Source of the DNA: an uncultured Bacilli bacterium
GTDB taxonomy: Bacteria; Bacillota_I; Bacilli_A; RF39; UBA660
Assembly (NCBI GenBank): GCA_934148875.1
Contig: CAKPDJ010000031.1
Location: forward strand, 1 to 16,089
Direction of reading: 5' to 3'
Length of the DNA: 16,089 nt
Under the pieces are notes generated by a model, which ran no database searches, had not been told where the DNA came from, and saw nothing but the letters and a program-made list of their open reading frames with translations. Each line of letters begins with the position of its first letter. The first letter of the stretch is position 1. This document shows positions 1-7,333 of the stretch, in pieces. Position numbers and translations under genes: made by a program.

Positions 1-425
1 TTAGTCCAACTAGATTAGCAAGACATGGACATGCCTTAACTAAATATGGAAAGATTAATTTAAAGAATGCTAAATAAGATTTATTAGTTTATTAAAGTAC
101 CGAAACTGATGTAGTATCAGAAGAGGAAATAGTAAAAACAAAATATGTAGTTAAGTTAATAATAAATGATAACGTTTATGATCAACTTACCTTAGTATTA
201 AAAGGTGATGTTAATGGCGATGGTATATCAAATATTGTTGATATTAGCCTAATTAAGAATTATATTTCTAATAAAAGAGATTTTAATATTTATGAATTAG
301 CAGCATCAAATATTAATATGGATAACTATACCAACGTAGCTGATATTAGTAAAATCAAGAATTATATTTCTAATAAAATTACTTCACTTAATATAGATTT
401 ATATAAAGTAGAAGAAAATAAATAA
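1..425 (+). pseudogene. decayed 3' end of a dockerin-domain gene
   Basis: One frame (codons starting at positions divisible by 3) ends at TAA 423-425 and encodes a type I dockerin at about 204-386. The first calcium loop DVNGDGISNIVD is canonical, and the second (NINMDNYTNVAD) keeps Asn/Asp at loop positions 1, 3, 5 and 12. Each loop is followed by the same helix motif, KNYISNK. The stretch before it (YVVKLI...LVLKGD) resembles the pre-dockerin segment of the giant protein downstream. The same frame is broken by TAA at 75-77 and 93-95, 18 bases apart, and from 96 on there is no ATG, GTG or TTG until deep inside the dockerin. The two other frames also hit stops within the first 20 bases. I read this as a nonsense-damaged tail of a secreted dockerin protein cut by the window edge. 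Sequencing error is the main alternative. Confidence 0.6.
255..378 (+). repeat. internal dockerin duplication (22-base direct repeat)
   Basis: The same 22 bases occur at 255-276 and 357-378. They encode the helix (KNYISNK) that follows each calcium loop. This is the usual two-fold internal repeat of a dockerin, but it is unusually identical at the nucleotide level. Confidence 0.7.
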
Positions 426-434
426 AATCTTTAA

Positions 435-497
435 GCGAGAATTTCTCGCCTAAAGGTATAAGGTGCAAAATAGTTATGTTTGCACTTTATACTTTTA
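435..497 (+). terminator. Rho-independent terminator after the dockerin remnant
   Basis: Two hairpins lie in tandem. The first is a short GC-rich stem at 435-440/444-449. The second is a 12-bp stem at 458-469/479-490 with a 9-base loop, followed by a T-rich stretch (ACTTTTA). The second is the likely terminator. Its presence suggests the decayed gene was once a transcribed unit ending here. Confidence 0.65.
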
Positions 498-595
498 GAA
501 AAGAAACTAAAAAAGATTATAAATGCTAAAAGTAAGTATTTATTAAGATAAAATAAAAAAACATTCATAATTTTGTAGAAATATGTAGAAAAAAT

Positions 596-604
596 TGGTA
601 TACT
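596..604 (+). promoter_or_regulatory. extended -10 promoter for the cohesin/dockerin operon
   Basis: TGGTATACT matches an extended -10 element (TGnTATAnT) 30 bases upstream of the start codon. No convincing -35 lies at 16-18 bases; TTGTAG at 573-578 is 20 bases away. An AGGAAG ribosome binding site at 624-629 lies 5 bases before ATG 635. Confidence 0.4.
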
Positions 605-634
605 TATAGAAGAATAGGAAAGTAGGAAGTTAGG

Positions 635-3600
635 ATGAATAGTAAAATAATAAGAAAGATATTCTTTAGTTTAGTAACCCTTTTTGTTTTAACATTTGGG
701 GTTAATGTATATGCAATGGACCATCAGTATACATTAAAGATGGTAAAATGTGATAGTGCTAAATATGATTGTACTACTTACGATGGTCTAGAAACAATGC
801 AATTAGATTGGCTAGATGGCACCCTAGATTCATATATTATAAACTCAGGTGATGAAGTAGATGCTGGTACTACAATCATGTTTATCCTTAACTATATACC
901 AGATGAAGCAACAGCAACCGTAACTTCTTTGCAAGCACGTCTATTAATTGATACTGGTATTTGGGCTCCAGTAGAAGATGAGGGAGAATTTGTTTATTTT
1001 GAATCAAATCAGTGGCCTAAAAGATCAAGCTATGCAACAGAATGGGTGTATAATTCAACCGCTGGTACTATAGCTGGTTCATTTATTGATAGTAAAAATA
1101 AGGCTATTACTGATGAAACCGAAATGGTTTATTGGTTTATGAAACTAAATGATTCCGCAACAGGTACAGCTGATGTTAAATTCGTTGATGGCTGGAACTT
1201 TTTAACTGATAACGAAGTAGAACCAGGTACCTATTCATTGACTACTAATGATGTTTCAGTTACTATTCCTGGTGAAGAATTATCACATGATGCAACTCTT
1301 GGAACTTTAACAGTAACTAATGGAAGTACTACTTACCAATCAACTCCTGCTTTTGCTACAGGAAGCAGTCAAAAAACTTACGACTACGTTGTTCCTAACA
1401 GTATCAGTTTTATTAATTTGTCAGCAACAGCTAATCATAGTCAAGCATCAGTCTTATCAGGTGGTATTGGTAAGAAGAATTTAAATGTTGGTAATAATAC
1501 CTTTAATTTAACAGTAACAGCTGCCTATGGAAATACAGAAACTTATACCATTAATGTTTATAGGTTATCAGATGATGCAACCTTATCAGCAATCAATTTA
1601 ACTAATAGTATTAGTTTTGGAAATATTATAAGCGGAACTTATACTTATCAAACAACAATTCCTTATGCTATTAATTCTACTGTAGTAAGTGCTACTACTA
1701 ACCATACAAATGCCTATGTAGATAGTGGCCTTGGGACATGGAATCTTCCTAACTCTGGAACTTTATCAAATAATAAAACTTTAGTAGTAAAAGCTGAAAA
1801 CTGTCTTAGTAAATATACTAGTGTTCCAGGTAATACTTGTACTACTCAAAACTATAATTTAACGATAAATCGTGAAGCAGCAAGTAATAATAGCTATTTA
1901 AAAACTTTAACTGTTGATGGACAATTAGTAAATAACTTTAATAAAACCGTTCAGGAATACGATTTAGGACAAGTGGCAAATAGTAAAACATCATTACTTT
2001 TAAATGGTTTAGTAGATGATACTGGAAAAGCTACTGTAAGTGGTCTTGGAACAGTTAATTTAAAGGTAGGTGCTAATGAATTTACGATAAAAGTAACTGC
2101 ACAAGATAATACAACTAGAAATTATAAACTAAAAGTTTATCGTTTATCTAATGAAAACAAATTATCTAGTTTAACAATTACCTCTACTCCTCAAGCAACT
2201 ATGTCTCCAGCATTCCAAGATACTTTCAATGGAACTTATTCCTATAATTACGATGCTACAGTAACTGATGTTACTATTACTGCAACAGTAAAAGATACTG
2301 GTAAAGCAAGTGTAGCCATTTATGATAATGCCACTGGTGCTACTACAGCTAATTTAAATACAAAAACTGAAATATTCTCAATTGCTACTACAGATGTATC
2401 AGTTGTAGTAACAGCTGAAGATGGTACTGTAAATACTTATACTATTAATTTAGTTAGATCTAAATCAACTGATAGTAGTTTAAAATCTTTAACAATTGAT
2501 CATGGAACCTTATCACCAGCATTTAATCAAAATACTAGAACTTATACCGCTACTGTTGATGCTGATATTACCGAAATAAATGTAAATGCTATTCCTAATT
2601 CATTATATGGAAGCATCAAATCTATTACTGGAAATACTAATTTAAATTTTGGCACTAATCAAATAGAAGTAGTAGTAGAAGCTGAAGATAAAACAACCTC
2701 TTCTTATATTATTAACGTTACTAGAAAAGAGTATGATATAGCTACTTTAGATGATATTAAAGTAGATGGCGTTAGTATTACCGACTTTGATAAAGATACT
2801 TTTGAATATACACTAAATGGGGTAGAATTTAGTAAGACTAGTATCAATATCGAAACAACTAAATCAAATTCTTATGCAACTGTAACAGGTGATGGTAATA
2901 TTTCTTTAACTACAGGTAATAATGAAATCCTAATTACCGTAACTGCACAAAATGGTACTCAAAAAGTATATAAATTAAATATTAAACGTGCTCGTAATAG
3001 CGATACTTCAATTACTAACTTAACAGTAGCTGGTGTTGAAGCAGTTAATACTGATGTTGGAATATATGAAGTAACAGTACCTAATAGTGTAACAGTCTTA
3101 ACTCCAAATGATGTTTTATTTACTACTTCACCTGATGCAACTGTAACTAAAAACCTAACTCTTCCTTTATTAACTACTGAAGTAAATGATTACCGTTTCA
3201 CTGTAACAGCTGAAGATGATACTGAACAAGAATATTCAATTAAAGTAACAAGAACGAAAGCTAATGATTCTAGAGTATCTAGAATCAATCTAACAATAGG
3301 TGATGACGATTCTAGATACTGTTTAGTTGATAGCAGTAATAACTGCCGTATTGAAGTTCCAGTTAACACTTTAGAATTCCAATTAGATGCTGAAATTAGT
3401 GATACTGCTAGTATTTCACCAGTAAACGGTACAACTTATCAAATGCCTGCTAGTGAATCAACTAAAACAATTATCTTAACAGTAACAGCTGAGGATAGAA
3501 CCATTACTACTTATACTGTAACTGTAATTAGACAAAAATCTTCTAATAATAATTTAGCTGACTTAAAAGTAGATGGCGTAACCGTTAAAGACTTCAATCC

Positions 3601-6600
3601 TTTAACTCAAACTTATGAATTAACAGTTCCAGGTACTACTAGTGAAGTAACAGTAAGTGCTACCGTAGAAGATACTGATAAAGCTACAATTACTACTGAT
3701 TTATCAAATCCATTTACTCTAGAATTCGATACAAGAAATAAAATTGAAATAACTGTTAAATCAGAAGATAATACTACTAAAACTTATACTATTTATATTA
3801 CTAGAAGTCATAGACAAGATATTACTTTAAAAGATTTAACCATTAATGGTACAACAATAGCTGATTTTACTAGTACAAAAGATAATTATACTTTAGAAGA
3901 TTTACCTTATAATACTCACCAGTTAAATATAGTAGCAACACCAAATGATGATTTAGCTACCAAAACAGGTGATGGCTTAGTTAGAATTAATACTGGTAAT
4001 AATAAGATAACTATAACAGTTATTGCTCATGATACAAATATCACTCATGACTATATTATTAATGTAAAACGTAATCTTAATGATGATACAAGTATTAAAA
4101 ATATAACTTTAGCTGGTGTTAATGCAACTTACAACCAATCAACTAAGAAGTATGAAGTAACAGTTCCTAATAATATAACTGAAGCTAATAGCACTAATTT
4201 AATAGTAGAAGTTAATGATCCAATTACTTCACTTGATAAAAAAGCTAAAGTATCATTTGCTAATACTCCACTTGTTACAACAGATACTAATGAAGTAATT
4301 ATTACTGTAACAGCAGAAGATGGAACAATTAAAACATATATCCTAGCTGTTACTAGAACTAAGTCAAATGTTGCTACTCTTGATAGCTTAACAGTTACTA
4401 ATGGTTCATTTAATCCAAGTTTCAACAAAGATACATTGAAATATACTGTAACAGTTCCTGTTGAAACTACTGAGTTTGATGTTAATGCAACTACTACTGA
4501 ACCACATGCTAGTATCACATCAGGAGTAGGTCATTATACAATGACAGAAAGTACTAAAGAAATAGAAGTAGTGGTAGTAAGTGAAGATTTAAGTACAACT
4601 AAAACATATAAATTAAATATAACTAGAACTAAATCAAGTGATAATACTTTATCTTCTATTACTGTAAGTGAAGGAAACTTGTCACCAGAATTTAATCAAA
4701 ATATTACTTCTTATACAGTAAATGTAGAAGGAAGTGTTGATTCTATTGATGTTGAAGCTACTTTATCAGATAGTCGTGCTAAAATTTTATCAGGTACTGG
4801 AACTCACAACTTAAATGTTGGTAACAACACAATCACTATTACCGTTGAAAGTGAATCTGGTGCTAAACAAAACTATGTAATTACAGTAATCAGAGCTAAA
4901 AAAGAAAATAATGATTTATTAACTTTAACTGTAGATGGTAACCCAGTAAAAGATTTCAATAAAGATACACTTGAATATACTTTAGATAATGTTTTATATA
5001 CAAAAACAAGTATTGAAATAGGAGCAACAGCAGTAGATAATGATGCTACTATTAGTGGTCTTGGTACCAAAGGACTAACAACTGGATTAAATACTTTTGA
5101 AGTAATAGTTAAAGCTCAAAATGGTACTACTAAAACTTATAAAATAAATATTACTAGAAACAAAAATAATAATGCTAACTTAAGCCTTTTAGCAGTAACT
5201 GGTTATGCTTTAGTTCCAACTTTTAATAGTGGAATATATGATTATGAAGTAACAGTAGAATCAACCAAAGAAACATTATCTCCAAATGAAGTTACTGCTA
5301 TTCTAGAGGATAGTAATGCTACTATAGTTAAACAAGAAGAAATTACCTTATCAACAACATCTGATAATTTATATACTGTAACAGTAACAGCAGAAGATGG
5401 TCAAACAGTAAAAACTTATACTATTAAAGTAATTCGTCCAAAATCAAGTGATGCTTCATTAAAAGAAGTAAAACTAACAGGAGCAACATTATCTCCAAGT
5501 TTTGCATCTAATAAGTACGAATATACAATAACTGTTCCTTATGGAAGTACTGATTTTTCTATCGAAGGTGTTGCAAATTATGATAAAACAACAGTAGTAG
5601 GAAATGGTAATTACAGTTTATCTGATAATCAAGTAACCCTAACTACAACAGCAGAAGATAGAACAACATTAACTTATAACTTTACTGTAATTGAAGCTTT
5701 AAGTAAGGATGCAACCTTAAGTAATTTAACAGTAACAGGATATCCTCTTGATAAAACATTCCATCAAACAACTCGTGATTACTCATTAGGTGATTTACCA
5801 TATGGAACTACCCAGTTAAAAATAAATGCTACTCCAAATAATGCTTTATCTACTATTGAATATTATGTAGATGGAGTTAAACAAGCAAGTGATGTAGTAA
5901 CTATTCCAAGTGTTGTAGGTAATAAAGTGATAACAGTAGTAGTAACTGCTGCTGATGGCTTAACTAAAAAGACATATTACATTTCTTATAATATAATTCC
6001 ATCAAGTAATAATTATTTAATTAGTTTAGTTCCATCAATTGGTTTAATTGATTTCATAAAAACAAAAGAAAATTATAATTTAACTGTAGAAAATGAAGTT
6101 ACAAGTATTGATTTAGCTATTGAAACAGAAGATTCTAACGCCACTATAACAGTAAATGGTGAATCTTCATTCACTCCCAAAACAATTACTGTATCCGATT
6201 TAGTAGTTGGTAATAATCCAGTAAGTATCATAGTAAAAGCTCAAGATAATTCACCAAAAACATATAATATTATTATTAAACGTTTGGAAAGACAAGCATC
6301 AACTGATGCTAATCTTAGTAGTTTAAATGTAGAAAACTATGAATTAGATAAGAAATTTAATATGGATACATTAGAGTATTCGATAGGAAAAATACCATTT
6401 GGTTTAGAAACATTAACTATTAACGCAACTCCTAATATGGGTTCATCAAAAATAAGTTATTTAGTAAATGGAGTTAAACAAACAAGTAATGTTGTTAATA
6501 TTCCTAAAATAGAGGGAACTTCTGCTATAACAGTTCAAGTAACAGCAGAGGATGGAAAAACTATTAAGAACTATAAAATAACTTATGAAAAAGAAGCATC

Positions 6601-7324
6601 AACTAATGCCTACTTAAGTAACATTATCGTAAGTGAAGGTTCACTAATATTTAATAAAAATACTTTCCTATATACCGTTAATGTTGATAGAACAACGTCA
6701 TCAATCGATATAACAGCTATAACAGAAGATAATACAGCTATTATGAAAATGAATGGTACAACTTATACTTCACCACACACATTAACATTATCACCACTTC
6801 TTGCAGGTAATACCGAAGTTATTATTCTAGTAACAAGTGAAAATGGAACTGTCTTAACTTATAAAGTAATAGTTAATAAAGAAGCTGATCCAGCTAGTAC
6901 AATCACATCTATTAATTATGGTCATACTATAACGAATGGTTATATTAGAACAGTTAAATTGTATACAACAGGTATTCAATTAAAAAATCAATTAGATAAC
7001 GAAAATGAATATCTAGAAATATGGGATGCTGAAGAAACTAGAAAAATTAATGATGATGAAAACTTAGCAACCGGTATGGTAGTTAAATTAATTATTGATG
7101 GTATAGAGCGAGATAGAAAGTATATTGTTATCAAAGGTGATACCTCAGGTGATGGTGAAATAGATTTATTTGATGCTGTTAAGATACTTAACGATTATTT
7201 ATCACGTACACCTCTAACCGGAGCTTATAAAGAAGCTGCTTATGTTACTGATGATGATGATATAGATTTATTTGACTCTGTAATGATTTTAAATCATTAT
7301 TTAGGAAGAGTTTCATTATATTAG
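635..7324 (+). CDS. giant secreted cohesin-like / cadherin-like repeat / dockerin protein
   Basis: This encodes a 2229-residue extracellular protein. Residues 1-27 are a signal peptide (basic start, hydrophobic core, VYA cleavage motif). Residues 28-213 form a beta-rich domain with weak cohesin character. Residues 216-2082 are 20 tandem repeats of about 93 residues matching the cadherin-like beta-sandwich family (PF12733 type): each opens with an L..L.V...L.P.F...Y pattern and closes with VTAEDGT..TY.I.V.R. Residues 2083-2167 are a linker module and 2168-2229 a dockerin. The first dockerin loop, DTSGDGEIDLFD, is canonical; the second, YVTDDDDIDLFD, has lost the first Asp. There is no transmembrane anchor, LPXTG or SLH domain, so surface retention probably relies on the dockerin docking onto the cohesin proteins encoded just downstream (9-base gap, with the next ribosome binding site overlapping this stop). 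No enzyme domain is visible. A role in adhesion or as a structural spacer is inference. Confidence 0.85.
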   Translation: MNSKIIRKIFFSLVTLFVLTFGVNVYAMDHQYTLKMVKCDSAKYDCTTYDGLETMQLDWLDGTLDSYIINSGDEVDAGTTIMFILNYIPDEATATVTSLQARLLIDTGIWAPVEDEGEFVYFESNQWPKRSSYATEWVYNSTAGTIAGSFIDSKNKAITDETEMVYWFMKLNDSATGTADVKFVDGWNFLTDNEVEPGTYSLTTNDVSVTIPGEELSHDATLGTLTVTNGSTTYQSTPAFATGSSQKTYDYVVPNSISFINLSATANHSQASVLSGGIGKKNLNVGNNTFNLTVTAAYGNTETYTINVYRLSDDATLSAINLTNSISFGNIISGTYTYQTTIPYAINSTVVSATTNHTNAYVDSGLGTWNLPNSGTLSNNKTLVVKAENCLSKYTSVPGNTCTTQNYNLTINREAASNNSYLKTLTVDGQLVNNFNKTVQEYDLGQVANSKTSLLLNGLVDDTGKATVSGLGTVNLKVGANEFTIKVTAQDNTTRNYKLKVYRLSNENKLSSLTITSTPQATMSPAFQDTFNGTYSYNYDATVTDVTITATVKDTGKASVAIYDNATGATTANLNTKTEIFSIATTDVSVVVTAEDGTVNTYTINLVRSKSTDSSLKSLTIDHGTLSPAFNQNTRTYTATVDADITEINVNAIPNSLYGSIKSITGNTNLNFGTNQIEVVVEAEDKTTSSYIINVTRKEYDIATLDDIKVDGVSITDFDKDTFEYTLNGVEFSKTSINIETTKSNSYATVTGDGNISLTTGNNEILITVTAQNGTQKVYKLNIKRARNSDTSITNLTVAGVEAVNTDVGIYEVTVPNSVTVLTPNDVLFTTSPDATVTKNLTLPLLTTEVNDYRFTVTAEDDTEQEYSIKVTRTKANDSRVSRINLTIGDDDSRYCLVDSSNNCRIEVPVNTLEFQLDAEISDTASISPVNGTTYQMPASESTKTIILTVTAEDRTITTYTVTVIRQKSSNNNLADLKVDGVTVKDFNPLTQTYELTVPGTTSEVTVSATVEDTDKATITTDLSNPFTLEFDTRNKIEITVKSEDNTTKTYTIYITRSHRQDITLKDLTINGTTIADFTSTKDNYTLEDLPYNTHQLNIVATPNDDLATKTGDGLVRINTGNNKITITVIAHDTNITHDYIINVKRNLNDDTSIKNITLAGVNATYNQSTKKYEVTVPNNITEANSTNLIVEVNDPITSLDKKAKVSFANTPLVTTDTNEVIITVTAEDGTIKTYILAVTRTKSNVATLDSLTVTNGSFNPSFNKDTLKYTVTVPVETTEFDVNATTTEPHASITSGVGHYTMTESTKEIEVVVVSEDLSTTKTYKLNITRTKSSDNTLSSITVSEGNLSPEFNQNITSYTVNVEGSVDSIDVEATLSDSRAKILSGTGTHNLNVGNNTITITVESESGAKQNYVITVIRAKKENNDLLTLTVDGNPVKDFNKDTLEYTLDNVLYTKTSIEIGATAVDNDATISGLGTKGLTTGLNTFEVIVKAQNGTTKTYKINITRNKNNNANLSLLAVTGYALVPTFNSGIYDYEVTVESTKETLSPNEVTAILEDSNATIVKQEEITLSTTSDNLYTVTVTAEDGQTVKTYTIKVIRPKSSDASLKEVKLTGATLSPSFASNKYEYTITVPYGSTDFSIEGVANYDKTTVVGNGNYSLSDNQVTLTTTAEDRTTLTYNFTVIEALSKDATLSNLTVTGYPLDKTFHQTTRDYSLGDLPYGTTQLKINATPNNALSTIEYYVDGVKQASDVVTIPSVVGNKVITVVVTAADGLTKKTYYISYNIIPSSNNYLISLVPSIGLIDFIKTKENYNLTVENEVTSIDLAIETEDSNATITVNGESSFTPKTITVSDLVVGNNPVSIIVKAQDNSPKTYNIIIKRLERQASTDANLSSLNVENYELDKKFNMDTLEYSIGKIPFGLETLTINATPNMGSSKISYLVNGVKQTSNVVNIPKIEGTSAITVQVTAEDGKTIKNYKITYEKEASTNAYLSNIIVSEGSLIFNKNTFLYTVNVDRTTSSIDITAITEDNTAIMKMNGTTYTSPHTLTLSPLLAGNTEVIILVTSENGTVLTYKVIVNKEADPASTITSINYGHTITNGYIRTVKLYTTGIQLKNQLDNENEYLEIWDAEETRKINDDENLATGMVVKLIIDGIERDRKYIVIKGDTSGDGEIDLFDAVKILNDYLSRTPLTGAYKEAAYVTDDDDIDLFDSVMILNHYLGRVSLY
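1280..6880 (+). repeat. array of 20 cadherin-like beta-sandwich repeats
   Basis: Twenty protein-level repeats of 84-105 residues lie in tandem with no spacers. They are well diverged in DNA but keep the terminal signature T-A-E-D-G-x..Y.I.V.R. Repeats 6-9 (2726-3805), 10-13 (3806-4894) and 14-16 (4895-5695) follow a common order of repeat subtypes. Repeats 17-18 (5696-6283) and 19-20 (6284-6880) are two copies of a two-repeat unit. The array therefore grew by segmental duplication as well as by single-repeat duplication. Confidence 0.8.
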
Positions 7325-7333
7325 GAGGAGTTT

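Noticed and set aside
4129..4518. Open frame of 129 codons on the minus strand
   Set aside because: It lies fully inside the repeat-rich giant gene. Its Val/Ser/Thr-rich translation is what the reverse complement of such repeats gives, and it has no ribosome binding site.
635..7324. Cellulosomal scaffoldin interpretation of the giant protein
   Set aside because: Only one weak cohesin-like domain is present and there is no carbohydrate-binding module. The tandem domains are cadherin-like sandwiches, not cohesins.
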